Source of the DNA: Apostichopus parvimensis
Lineage: Eukaryota > Echinodermata > Holothuroidea > Aspidochirotida > Stichopodidae
Length of the DNA: 64,000 nt
NCBI GenBank assembly: GCA_000934455.1
Contig: KN889449.1
Span: 105,600 to 169,599 of the forward strand
Direction: 5' to 3'
The notes under the pieces: model-generated
What the model was told of the DNA's origin: nothing
Database searches by the model: none
The model's input: the letters and a program-made list of their open reading frames with translations, nothing else
In this document: positions 12,078 to 24,291 of the stretch, one piece after another
How positions within the stretch are numbered: position 1 is the stretch's first letter
Layout: each line of letters begins with the position of its first letter
Position numbers and translations under genes: made by a program

Positions 12078-12264
12078 CAGGTTTTATAGCAACTTCAATG
12101 TATATTACCACCAAGTACACTATGATAATTATCAGACAGTGGAGTATAGTGGCTAAACTGACGACCAATATCCATTCACCAGCACATTTCATTCGTTGCA
12201 TTGCAGAGAAAAGAAATGGAAAACTCAAACAAAATCTATCAAACTGTATGACTTTTAGGTCCAA
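12078..12264 (-). CDS. Possible exon with a membrane segment
   Basis: The minus-strand frame includes MKCAGEWILVVSLATILH followed by a run of Ile/Val/Tyr forming one strong hydrophobic segment. It ends at a good donor (AAACCTG-GTAAGC) at 12078. It could be a signal-anchor first exon of a small membrane protein, with a start at 12264 or 12192. No homologue is recognised and chance is not excluded. Confidence 0.25.
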
Positions 12265-12789
12265 TTCATCTTAATGCTAATATTATCTGAAACAGAAACA
12301 TCATTGCTAAATTAGGCTTGCCATGCAGTATTGTTGTATGCCTTACACATCCGTTGAAGTTTAGTTGTTAGAAATTGCCATTTGTCTATAAAGGGAACAA
12401 GCAATCTGGAAGGGTATTTTTTTTTACATGTTAAACAATCACAGCAATTTCCATTTTGGCTGTATATTAAGTGTGTCATAGTGTCTGGCTGTACTTCTGC
12501 AAAGGACTTTAATATGCTAACTACAGGTGATTGTTACTATCCATCTGACCAAAGACCTATTGCACGGTACAAATCTGTATTTCAGAAAATTCAAAGTTGT
12601 TTTCACTCATTGCAAAGTGATATGTGTAATGCTTAAAGGTGAATTTATGAAAAGGTACTTGAATTTAATGTTTTAATACCTACGTAGTTTGGTTCACTAT
12701 GACAATGTCAGTTATATCGCTAATTATAATTCTTTTGTGGTTATTTTATTCATCTGATATTCTGGTGAAATGACCTCTGTCTAAAATTT

Positions 12790-13627
12790 AACTCACAATA
12801 TCTCTTTCTTCCTATGAGCCTCTTTATATGACCACTGTCCGAACAGTAGGAATGTATTCTTGAACCAGCGGTTGAGAGTAGTAAACCAGCAAATCAGAGA
12901 ATCAGAGAACTGTGTTAGTTTAGATGAACACACACATATCATAGGCACACAGCACACATAGAGTTCATGCAGCAGATGAGAAAACCTTCTTAGTTTAAAC
13001 CTACTATAGCCATGCAATTATTTCATAATGAAACAGTAGAATATAACTTAAACATTTAAAATACAATAGTTTAGCATGACAATGAAACATCAACACAGTA
13101 AAGATTGACTATCTAATAGCAATGCGTAATGAAACGTCAACACAGTAAAAGATTGAGTATCTAATAGGGAATATCTACAATACAGGCACACAACGCACAG
13201 GAATCAGTGCTAGTTTTCATCTACTGTAGCCATGCAATTATTTCATGATTTAACAGATGAATATGAATTGCCATTTGGCGTCAAATATCATCACAGGCAC
13301 ACAGAGAGTTGGGGAAAGTGTGCTAGATTAAACCTACTGTATTATTATTAATGCCATGCAATTATTTAATAATGAGACAGTTGAATACAACTTTAACATT
13401 TAACATTACATAATTGATGAATCCTATGAAAATCAACAATAGTAAAGATTGACTATCTAATAAGGGATATATCTTCCATACAGTGTCGTAGGAACACAGC
13501 ACACAGATAGGTGAACCATCAGAAGGGAAAACTCTGCTAATTTAGACCTACTGTACTATATTGCCCATGTAATTATTGAATTATGAAACAGGTGAAAAAT
13601 AACTTAACATTTACCATAAAATAGGAC
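12790..13627. repeat. ~210-bp satellite, left part
   Basis: Anchors of the type ccatgcaattatttcata recur at about 13.00, 13.22, 13.35 and 13.56 kb (spacing mostly 205-220 bp, one shortened unit). Each unit also has agattgactatctaatagg and a cacacagcacacatag-like word. The array is interrupted at 13628 by a hAT element and resumes at 16679. The 12.27-12.79 kb stretch before it holds nothing recognised. Confidence 0.7.
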
Positions 13628-14101
13628 CAGGGATGTAAGCCTTCCGTATTGATACGGAAATCAGGTTTTTTTTAAATTCCAATAACGTTCCACAAAATTT
13701 TTCGAATATCAAAGACACAACGCGGCCAAAATGCCTGGCCCGTTGCAGGAAGCTAACTTCAATTTTTCACTCATCGATCAACCAAAATACCATTTCCTGT
13801 TACACATCGCATTGCACTGTACAACATTGTGCCATGTGAACATCGTTGCGTACGTGCGAACTTGAAATCGCCGTAGCTCATTTCTGTCTTTGAAAAACCT
13901 TGCCTCATTCACGTTGATTGGACTGCTAATTCATATTTTCTAAACTGGTGGTGCTGGACATAAGTTTCGGAAATGAACGCTTGTGATATTTATGAGCGAC
14001 GGAAATCTACGGGATACGCGTATGATAGTCGATATTCGTGATCGCATTCGAATGTGAGACTGATTTTTATTCCTGAGTTCGCTGCGTCGTATTCGTAAGT
14101 T

Positions 14102-14248
14102 TGAGGTAGCCTAACATAACGATAGTGTGTAAGTAGTCAGAACTAGGAGTAGGCTGTGTTAGCGCTTATACTTTTGAGCTAGCCTAACATAACGATAGTG
14201 TGTAAGTAGTCAGTGCTAGGAGTAGGATGTGTTAGCGATACTACTTAC
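14102..14248 (+). repeat. ~74-bp tandem duplication in the hAT 5' region
   Basis: Two adjacent copies begin with gaggtagcctaacataacg and gagctagcctaacataacg and differ at few sites. They lie between the left terminus and the transposase start at 14315, where promoter or transposase-binding repeats are expected. Confidence 0.7.
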
Positions 14249-14314
14249 TGTGTACAATGTTACTGGTGTGAAAGTTAGCATAACAGTAGTACTAGAACAT
14301 CGATAGTTTAAAAA

Positions 14315-16520
14315 ATGGAGCTTGATAGAACAGCAGACATTCGTAAGGTGGATCATGGGATAAAGAACAGATGGAAATGGAAATGGATGGAAGTGAAAGA
14401 TACCAATGAGACATTTCTCAGTGATTACATGAGGAAGATTGACAAACCAGGCTTTGCAATATGTAAAATTTGCAACCGTGATATAAATTACGACAGTGGT
14501 GGGAAGAGAGATTTGGTAGCACACATTATGAAGAAGAAACACCGAGAAAGAAGCAACATACAAAAGACAAATACTGTTCTTCCAGCCATGTTTATGTGTC
14601 CTGTTGCATCTACCAGTAGCATTACAAACAGCGACAGTTCAAACAAAACTTGCACTGAAATGCCCTATGGAGTAGCTCCGAATGTGCATAAACACATTTG
14701 AATGTTCGAGGAAAGTTCGTGTGGAGACACAGCCAAATATTACTTTTGCAGATAGGAAGGCCAATGCCGAAGCTATGATAGTGAGTTTTGGGGCAGAGAA
14801 TTCGCTAACCTTTACAGTGAAATGAAAGATTATAAAGCTCGCCCAAGCATTAGCAAAGGATCCGCGTGTTCTTCAAGATCTGTCGAAGGAAAGGACAACC
14901 TTGGCATACAAGCTAAAAGAGGGTGTTGCAGAAGTGACGCATCAACGTATAGTCGAAGAATTGAGAAGCACACCTTTCTCAATCAACCTAGATGAGTGCA
15001 ACAATCGAGCAAATAATAAAGTCCTCACTGTTCTGGTATCTCATTTCTCTGACAGTCGGGGAGAATGTGTCGTCCAACATTATGCATCAATAGAGATAAC
15101 TGTAGTGAATGCAGACACTGTATATCATGCAGCAGTAAAGATGTTATCTAGAGATGAGATCCCACTTGCCAATGTTGTGTCAAGTCTCAGTGACTCAGCT
15201 ACATACATGCGGGGACTTCATTCAGGGTTTGACAGAAATCCGAGGAATTCAAACCCAAATTTACTTGATGTTGATATATGTCATCATATGCACAACTGTG
15301 GTAAGAAATTTTGTGGTCACTTTAACAATCATGTCGAGTTCCTCTGCGATGACCTATACAATGACTTCAAATATTCCCCAGATTTGAGAGAGGTTTTTGA
15401 AGAGATATGTTTGTTATATGTTGTAGATTGTAAACTACCTCTTCAGAGGGTTGAACACAGGTGGCTTTCTACCTATGATAAAAGTGTGAGGAACTTTAAT
15501 GTGTTAGACCAAGTGACTGTATTTTATTTTGCATGGGCGAGTTCAGCCCAGAAAACAAGTAACTTGATTCTTTACCGGCAACTAACATCATCCCTCTCAA
15601 CAATGGAACATGGTCGTTTAAATGTCATCATCCAGCAATTGCAGAGGAAAAAGGAAAGCAGAACAAGTCCCTTGAACTTGAAAAGCACTTGTTGAAACTC
15701 TCTCAGTTGCATGTTGGTAAAGAGGCAGAGCTGAATCTCCTGCGAATGAAGCCATACAGTGTCAAGTCCCTTCTCCTGCAAGTGGGAAAAGCATACTTAA
15801 GACACTGGGCTATACATGCAAAAGAAGTTGCCTTTGAAGAACCATGTCCTGATGTGCCTGTCTGCATTGGATCCAAAAGCACAAGGAAATAGTAAAACTT
15901 TTGAATACTTCAAGGAACTTTGCAAGTTATTCAAACAACACATGAGCATAGAGCAACAGGGAGCCTATGAAAAAGCTGCAAGACAAATGCAAATTGATGA
16001 ACTTCCAGTACTCGGGGAGAATACCAGTCTTGACAGATGGTGGAATGAGGTGTTCAAGTCACATCCAGCCATGAAGCCGGCAGTTAAATGCGCCTTGTCG
16101 ATATTTACTGGACCACGTAAGGAACAGAGTTTCAGCATCATGAATGAAGTTATTTGTCATAAAACAAATCGTCTTCAAGTAAGCACCTTCGAAGCTATTC
16201 AGACAGTGAAATATGACCTTGAAGCAAGTCATCAAACACCTATTGAGAGATATCACAGGAAGGATAAGCTGAAGTCACCAGTTGACAGACATTTCTGCCA
16301 CCACATGCAAATATGACATCGTCAGCGCAAGAAAAAACAAGAAGCAAAACGGCAAGCGAAGCTGGCAAAAGGGACAGTCAAGAAACAAACCTGTGGTACA
16401 AATGTGCACAAAGCTGCTGATGCAATAAACCAAAAAACAATCGCTCAGCAGCAGAAAGCACGAGACAAAGTTCTAAAGAAGTTTTTTACAGATTTCAGAA
16501 CATGTTCTATAAAGTACTAA
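14315..16520 (+). pseudogene. hAT transposase with N-terminal zinc finger, frameshifted
   Basis: The frame opens at 14315 and contains a C2H2/BED-like finger, FAICKICNRDINY followed by SGGKRDLVAHIMKKKH, which should bind the element ends. A second block (14901-15695) carries FSINLDECNN, an ATYMRG and DICHHMHNCGKKF stretch and HRWLSTYD, as in hAT catalytic regions. The third block (15816-16520) has LDRWWNEVF and the C-terminal dimerisation motif GPRKEQSFSIMNEV, then a Lys-rich tail (KKKQEAKRQAKLAKG) ending at TAA 16518-16520. Blocks are in different frames (two or three frameshifts) and there is an in-frame TGA at 16314, so no full protein can be made. No introns are evident. The family is a hAT lineage common in marine animals; the exact clade was not determined. 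Confidence 0.8.
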
Positions 16521-16678
16521 ATAATTGCCACCATTTTTGTCGGCTGCCTCAAGGGGACTGTAATTATTAAAAATTCCTTTTTTTTAAAGACCCCTCCCCC
16601 AGGACGGCATTCACCCGGGGTCTCCGAATTGTTTGACTTATTTTTTTTTTTGGGGGGGGGGCTGCACTTACATCCCTG

Positions 16679-17000
16679 TAGGACATATATCTCCAACATT
16701 ACCATAGCAACACACCACACAGAGAGGTGAACCAGCAGAAAGGAAAACTGTGCTAGTTTAGACTAACTGTACTGTATCCCATGTAATTATTTGATAAAAA
16801 AAAGATAGATGTAACTTACCATTTAGCATTAAATAGTTAAGCATTCCTATAAACATTCCACAAAGTAAAAGATTGACTATTTAATAGGGGAGCTATATCT
16901 CCAATAATGTACCATAGGAACACAGCACATAGAGGTGAACCAACAGAAGGGAAAACTGGTAGTTTAGACCTACTGTACTGTAGCCATGTAAATGTCTGAT
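16679..17000. repeat. ~210-bp satellite, right part
   Basis: Continuation of the array interrupted by the hAT element: anchors catgtaattatttgat at about 16.78 kb and catgtaaatgtctgat at about 16.98 kb, 205 bp apart, with the same agattgacta and tatatctccaa words as the left part. Confidence 0.7.
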
Positions 17001-17632
17001 AAAGAAACGGCTGAAAAAAAACACTTTGAATTGTACTTCCTGAAAAATACTACGCCTAGCTTCTTCAGTCTTATCTTTTGGAATCGCATTAAGAAAGTCG
17101 TACGTGATGTTTTCGAAATTCGAGGCCTGAAGCCTAGGCCAAAAAATATTCAATCAATGATAGCCTCAGTTAGACTAGAGTTAGAATATGCCTAGTACTA
17201 GTGATACTGATAGAGGCCGGCCACCGAAGTAGTAATAGGCCTAGTCTTTCATAAAACTTCAAATGCTAAATTCATACAATAAGTGTTACGTAGCACTGTT
17301 ATTTTCGGCTTACAGTGCTGCATATCGGAATCATATAAAACCGAGACACTCAGAAAAAAAGAAACATTGTGTTCAATACTCACCGAATAATTTATTAGGA
17401 CAGGCGTCTACAGAATCGTTCTAGTACAGTGGCTATAGTAGCACATGATATGTACGGCCACGGAACGGGTACGTAACTTGTAACATACAAGGCTTGCCTG
17501 GAACAACATTTTGTGGAAGTGTGTATGAGGGCGCTGTTGATACACAATGTACTATTGACAGACTTAACACACTGGATACATTGCAACATACGCTGTACGG
17601 TTCAATCGTGGTAGAGCAAAACAGGCACGGAA

Positions 17633-17860
17633 TCATTGTATAGCGCCACTATTAGGTCCAAAATATGCTGTTCCCATTGTTAAAATAACCGGGGACCGTC
17701 CGCGTTTCCCGAGGCGTCCGCGATAGACAGGTGTGTATTCACATTTTCGTCCGCGGTTGAGGGTAATTGCCAACTCACACCACACATACGGGTTTCGCAT
17801 ACCTTTGGGAGGACCAATTTCGAAACCGGCCCCAAACATTGTGGAGAGGACCACTACTTA
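17633..17860. repeat. GC-richer block, probable dispersed repeat
   Basis: The block stands out in composition from its AT-rich surroundings, contains several gaggac/gtcctc words and is open on the minus strand for about 74 codons. Similar GGTCCTC-containing patches occur near 25.1 and 63.3 kb. No known family is recognised. The flanks 17.0-17.6 and 17.9-19.1 kb hold nothing supportable. Confidence 0.3.
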
Positions 17861-19138
17861 CAACATTACTTCGTGAGTGTTTTGAATTGTCTGATCATAT
17901 CGTGGGGGCAAGCAAAATGAAAACCATTTAAAGAATCAAACATGTTGCTTTAGGTTACCAGTTGTGTTGTATTAGTACGAGGACACTTGACTTGCAGGTA
18001 TTCATATACAACAGGGGACCTGATGAGGATGTGTTTGGTTTCTCACTGGGTCAGATGATTTGAAATAATAAAAATATACCCAAGAGCAGTAACTGATACT
18101 TGACAGGTTTGTCTGTACAGGATGAATCACTGTTTTCTGCAGTATACTTTTGCACATTAAGGTTCTTTTGCCAGATAAATTTTGATAGGGCAGTAAAACT
18201 TATTTTACATTACATAGGATCTCAAAACATGCACCTAATGTTTACATGTTTAAAACCTCTCTGGGTAATATTGGCAGCGTCCACGTTTTTGCTGTTTTTA
18301 AATGGGTGATGTTGACTATGACACGGAAAGAAAACACACAAAGATCAGTATCACGTTTGACTTTTCTTTAAGAACAGAATTTAACAAAACAGGAAGTTAA
18401 CATAAAACAATAATTTCTCTCATCTTTGGTAGGTAGCCTATCATTGCACTCTTTTCACATCAATATTTAGACACCAGCAAAACTGTTTATAGCCAGGATG
18501 AAGTGGACATTTCTGGAATCAGTAAATTTTGGTATTCAATCTGTCTTTCATAAGAGTCAACTGTTTGGTGCTTGTGAAACAGCGTCCACCTTTCGGAAAA
18601 AGAATGCAATGCATCAATGGGTTTGTGCTAAAAAATCAAACTTAAATGTCAGAACTAATATTTAAATAATGGAGAAAGTCTTGAATGTGTCTTAACAAAA
18701 ATCAGCACTTCATCTTAGTCTGTCGCTTCAATACTTTGTGACCAATGTAGCTTATAGACTTCTACATATTAAACCATGATCGCATTAGGCAATTCCTTCT
18801 TAGGCCAAGTGATATTATGTAACAGGTTTGTCCCCTGCTTTAGCTGGTTACTTAGCTGGTTAGCTGCTTACTGTAGCGCTATTCAGCAAATTAACCATTG
18901 GCGGGGTAAGTTTATTAGGAAGCAGTCTTTCCATAAAATCTGCTGTTGGCTTCCCAGTTTCACAAAGGAACAATATGCATATGTGAACTTACGTGTCACT
19001 GTCATTGATTGATTAATCATTCAGTTTTAAATAAATAATAAAAGCAGTTAAGGACAATGTTATTTTGATGTACACAAATACTGCAAATTAGTATAATTTC
19101 AGCAGCGTATTAATTGTAAAACACACCTGGAACAATAT

Positions 19139-19225
19139 ATGATGAAACAAACATATAACTTGAAAAAGATGAAACAAACATATAACTTGAAAAAGATGAA
19201 ACAAAGATATAACTTTAAAAAGATG
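19139..19225. repeat. 27-bp tandem repeat, three units
   Basis: The unit gatgaaacaaacatataact plus tgaaaaa is repeated three times with few changes. The frame through it encodes repeats of MKQTYNLKK, but there is no context for a gene. Confidence 0.8.
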
Positions 19226-19379
19226 AAAGAAACCAAAAACATGAGTTTGAGCTCCCAAGGATTAAAACTAAAAAGCAGGTCGAAGTATTACCTACATGCA
19301 ATACTGTACATCCATAGCAGTACTATCCAATTATGAAGATTTGTGGTCCTTCATCTGAAAATTAGAGTGTAAACTGCCA

Positions 19380-19735
19380 AAAAAACAAGAACATTTCCAC
19401 TTCAATGTGGAGAGTTGGTTAACTCCTTTAATTATCAATTGGTTGATATTTTCCTTTCCATTTTTCCTTTGTATTAGATTGTATGCAGGTCAACTTGAAA
19501 CTACCAAAAACAAGATGCTCTCCACTTCAATGTGGAGGGTCGGTCAAACTTTTTCGTTTACGACTGTGTTGCTAGTTTCCATGTTTGCCTTTGTATTAGA
19601 CTGTAAACAGGTGAAATTAAAACTACCGAAAAGAAGATGCTCTGCACTTTAATGTAGAGGGTTGGTTAACTCTTTTAATTATGAATGGGTTGCTACTTTC
19701 CTTCCAGTTTTTGTTCTTGTATTAGGTGGTATACT
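19380..19735. repeat. ~123-bp tandem repeat, three units
   Basis: Anchors cacttcaatgtggag at about 19398 and 19523 and cactttaatgtagag at 19644 give periods of about 125 and 121 bp. The array ends where the terminal Myb-like exon of copy 2 begins (minus strand), so it would be in that gene's 3' region. Confidence 0.75.
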
Positions 19736-22700
19736 TTGTATTTGAGTCCTTTCCAGTATCTTTGATTTAGCGTTTCTTGTGCAGCTAAACAGGAGTTGCA
19801 CTCTGACTTGTTTGGAGTTTCATGCAGTTGAAGAGGTTTTTTGAAGTGTGGAAGCACTGCTTCGTTTCAAATGCTGTCCATGCTCGCTTCTTCTTTTTCT
19901 TTTGTACACCTAGAAAGTAAAATAGAAAAAATAGCATTATTGAATTAACTCACACAAACTCACATTTTAGAGTTCACTACACCTTTGAAAATTACATGGC
20001 TGATTACCAACCTTCAATGCATTTTTTCAAGAACATGTTGTTTTTTACAAAATGAGCATGAATCATCTTATAGCCATGGTTGTAACATAGTATCTACATT
20101 AACTATTCAGGAATTAGATCTATGATTATTGCCCACTAATTTTCATAGCAGGCATGTTTTTTTGTTACCTATGTATACATTTATCTACTGTACTAAATAT
20201 AAAGTTATAATGCATAAATAAAATAAATTGAGAAGAATTATTGAATTGTAATTATGCAAAATTTTTCATAGCGATGAAATAAAGGACAAATTGATTTAGA
20301 CCGACTTTTATTGGTCACTGAATGAAACGACAACACCCAATATATGCTAAAATAATAGACGTGGCACAGCAGAGTTCATTATTTGCCACATTTAGGGTCG
20401 ACATTATGTTCATTAACATACAGAAGGCAAGATTATGCAATTCTACAAACTAAATTGATTTTGGTACAAACTGTACTAAAAAAACAATTTTTGTTAGTAA
20501 GTACAATAACAGGCAGTGCTGTCAGTCAATGAAAGATCCCGGTTCTTGACGGTTTCTAGTACTACCATTTGTTCTTGACACTTTATGGTATGTGGAGGTA
20601 GGAGCTCTGGAAAATCTCTAACAAAGCAAATTTCTCTGTTTTTTAGGCAGGTTTGTTTCATTGCAATATAATATAATATGATCGCTTTAACAGGGGGCTT
20701 ACAAAAATAAAAGCTCTTTGGCCTTAATTATTACTGCTTATGTAGACCATCGACCTACATACTGATTGTAATACAGGAGGATAGTGGACTGAGTTGATTT
20801 AAGATAATTCTACACTGATGTGTATATTGAGCACCTAACTAGGCCCCAGACAGCTGTCATGTCTGCACATAACCACTGGTGTTTTATGGCCTGTGTGTTC
20901 AACCGTATGCCTTTACTTCTTTCATTGTTGTGCTTACTAGTTGTAGGCTGCTAAACTGCAAATGACTGACAGCAACGGTGGCGCTCATAAAGTGACATAT
21001 TCATAGCTTGGAATGACTAAAATCATTATAATTTCAGCTCACACAGGTAAGAACAGGCCGATTTCAAGTGTTTTGATCTCTGCACTCTTTGTTCATGTGA
21101 AAGAAATTAGTACCTTTCAGAAAATTGTATTTTACATTTTGCCACAAGTACGTAACATTGCTTTCACCTTCAGTGTGGATAACAGCATCTTGGCCTTGAC
21201 CCTAACTTCACACTGTTGTTGCATCACAAGTACAGACTTTCATGTCCCTTTGAAAAGTGGTGTTACCAATGACTTTTGCATATAATGAAGTAAACTATCC
21301 ATTATTGTCACATAACATATGGTTTGGAAGGGTCACATGACACCTTATAAAACAATTACAAGGCCAGATTCTAAATAACATATACATGAGGGCTGTTCAA
21401 ACACTGAGCCATGGTAATATGCAGAAAAGATATGGAATGAATCATAGCATACAAGTATATTATTCTTCTAAGTTCTTGCTTCATGATTATGATTCAATCT
21501 TATTCAGTTATCAACTACTATACCTTTCATACTTGGCTTTCTTTTGCTGCTTTCTTTCTTTCTGTCTCACTTGGTTGACCTCCATATATGGTTCCCTTTT
21601 ATCTCCATGTGTTTAATCTTCAAATGGCGTCTCATTTACGAAAGTTCAAAGTTGTCTTTTTCCCTCACAATTTCACTCTGCGTCAGAGGAGTCTTCATGA
21701 TCATCATTATCTGCAATTTTACAGAAAAAATACAACTCAATAGAAATTAAAATCAAGTACAACAGTCAATACTCCAGAATAATACGGTTTTATTTCACAG
21801 ACATGTCACATGCATGATTACATACCAATTGACATGATATAGCCTACTATATGACTAGCTGAGTCAAAAGGATTCCAGACAGTAGATATTACTCATATGG
21901 AAACAACCATAGAAGTGAAACAAAGGAAATTGTCAAGTCTATCACTTTAGAGCTCTCAGATTGATTTTTCAAATCTATTTATGATACATAATACATTTAC
22001 TCATCATTAGTTGAATGAAACATTAGTAACACCAAATTGTTACTTTACGTTCATTCTGTACTTACCATTTAGGTTGACCTCGATATCATCGAGGCTTTTT
22101 CATTGGAAGTCTATTGTCTTCCCTTTGTCCATAGCAAGAAGAATCCTAGACACCATTACAAGTTGGAGTGTCTGTTCTGGAAGCCTGTAGTAGTTTCTAT
22201 GGATATTAATATGATGTCCCATGAAGGTTGCAAGAATATGTAGCTCTTTGTTCTGCAGGTTGAAGATTTGGGACATAGTACCAATCTGTTTCCTCAGTCT
22301 TCTTGATGTAACATCCTTAGGATGGGATAAACCGAAATATACTGACAATTTTGGAATGCAATCTGGCCCACGAATAGGGTGATGAGAAGGAAAAAAACGT
22401 GGAAAAGAAGTAAATGTTCGATTTAGTAACATCAATTTCCTTTTTTTGTATCAAAGAGCTTTGCCATGTTTGCATACAAGCTTCCATTCATTTAGCTTCG
22501 GACTATGCGTCCTCGCTTTCCAGCCTCTTCAGTTTGTTACACAAATTTCTTTCCCACTTACTGAGACATTTTAAGAGTTCTTCGTTATGTGTTTGAAAAT
22601 GCATCAACATGCAACCTCTCGACTTCTCCTCCTGTTGAACAAGATCAGTTGGCAGAAAGTGACTTTGGCAAGAGTGAACCATGCGTCACTACGAAAAGGC

Positions 22701-24290
22701 AAAATGTGAAGCTTTGCGGAATTTTCCTTTGCAACTTCTTTAAGATGGCAGTTCAGTTTCACAACATCTTCAACAAGGGGAAGCAACTGGGGCTTGTTCC
22801 ACTTTCGCTTTTCCAAAGTTGCTAAAGCATGGTGAGACACCTCCCTTAAATCATTTCAGGTTGCACAGATCTTCAAATGCCTGAATGACTCTCCTTTCAC
22901 AATTGCTGCAATAGCCTTCATAGTATTACCTTCAAGGCCAGTGATGGTACAGCAAACAGCTTCTTGACAGGATGAAAGCCAGCAATTCATGAACAGCCTG
23001 CACAACAGCACCAAAACGTTGCGGGCAAATGGCATCCCTCAGTGATTTAACTTTATGTGGGTAAGTTTGCTTGAGTTTCAACAACAGACGTCCAACTTAC
23101 CTCATTTTCTGCGAGCAGTAATGATTTGTAAGCAGTTCCGTGAATTTCATCAACAGCTTTAACCGAATTTTTAGAATGAGTTAGTCTTGTCTCACAGCGA
23201 CACCAATTGCATCATTGTTCATAGCTTGATCTTGCATAGCTGCTCGTCCCTGTATCCTTCATGTGGCTTTAGTTGCTTCGGGCTTTAACTTCAATGCGTG
23301 GCAGCACTTTTGATGTTTCCACAAATCTTAGCGAATGAAATACCCCAAGCAATGCTCGGAAGGTAAATAGTCAGTGATTTCCTCCGAATTCTTCTGTCTG
23401 CTGAGAGCTATGGCCCCTTCTTTTTCATTTCAATGTTTACGTTCCAAATGTCTAGGCAATTTAGCAAAACTCTTTTCACAGTATATGCAGAAATTGTGTC
23501 TATCCCAAACTCTCTTATGCTTTCTGTTTCTTGATGTTAAGACAGTCATAGAAGTTGCTGAAGTTGCTGAAGTTTCCATTTCCATCCTTCTTTTCTTAGT
23601 TAGGATACTTGAGTGGGACCTCACTTTCTTACATTTCAACGTTTCTTCTTTCCGTCATGAACCTGGTTGGTGTGGGTTCGTCATAGGCACTGCTGGACTG
23701 CTCATCAGTGGTTTGACTACAATTTTAAACTGATTCACTCTGTCCATTTGCAGAGGTATGTGCAACCGTATGTTGTACCAGAACTCTTGTTTGCATGGGC
23801 TCGTCATCAGAAATGCTGGAACTGCTGTCTTTCTCATCATCAGATGGATTGTAGGCAGAGCCATCAGATTCTGTGTATGATGCACTCATTATGTTAGAAG
23901 TGATATATGCACTCTGAACAGGTATATAAGAAGTGGAATGTCCTCTACTTCCTAAATGTGGGTAGAAAACGATTTGTCTCACAGCAACATTCGGTTCATG
24001 AACCACCTGAATATGGAACAATGTCTTCCTCCCTGATAGGTCTGAAACGCTTTCTTGAAAACCAGGAAATTTGTGTGACAACTTTGACTTTGCTTGTGTT
24101 AGAGTCTCAAGCAAACAGATCTTAATCTGTATCTGAGCAGACATTTAATTTCCAGAAAGGAATGGAACGGATGAACATTCTTCATGGTCAGCCTTTTGAT
24201 CATCTGAATATTCGAAAGGGTTCATATCTGAATCGCATTGGCATTTGCTACCTAGGCACTCTTCTTCTGATGATTCCTAAATGTAGAAGA
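19735..24290 (-). pseudogene. Copy 2: zinc-finger / tyrosine-recombinase-like / Myb gene, decayed
   Basis: On the minus strand: acidic N-terminal exons (from about 24.28 kb; later NPSDDEKDSSSSISDDEP at 23.8 kb); finger 1 (HKRVWDRHNFCIYCEKSFAK) at 23530-23430; a degenerate finger 2 (CLGYFIR...DLWKHQKCC) near 23.3 kb; the recombinase-like block with LILFNRRRSREV at about 22.61 kb, SRRLRKQIGTMSQ at 22.29 kb and FMGHHINIHRNYYRLPEQTL at 22.23-22.17 kb. A phase-1 donor at 22065 (AAATG-GTAAGT) follows SLDDIEVNLN. An acidic exon starts at 21710 (DNDDHEDSSDAE), and a terminal exon starting at 19909 has KKKKKRAWTAFE and, after one frameshift, NKSECNSCLAAQ and RYWKGLKYKVYH: a Myb/SANT-like domain. Frameshifts and stops are numerous, yet the Arg, Arg, His and Tyr positions survive in this copy. 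The length of about 4.5 kb includes long introns. Confidence 0.75.
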
Positions 24291-24291
24291 G

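Larger units (their letters stand above)
13628..16678 (+). mobile_element. hAT transposon, 3,051 bp, inserted in the satellite
   Basis: The left end reads CAGGGATGTAAGCCTTCC, the right end CTTACATCCCTG, so at least 12 bp form perfect terminal inverted repeats starting with CAG. Both sides carry TAGGAC directly adjacent (13622-13627 and 16679-16684), a 6-bp target duplication. Removing the element and one TAGGAC restores an uninterrupted satellite unit (aataggacatatatctcc), which confirms the borders. A G-run and T-run precede the right end. hAT elements usually duplicate 8 bp (5-6 bp in some clades), so 6 bp is a noteworthy detail. It carries one decayed transposase gene. Confidence 0.85.

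Noticed and set aside
19139-19225. Repeat-spacer look (possible CRISPR)
   Set aside because: It is a plain tandem repeat without unique spacers, in an animal genome.
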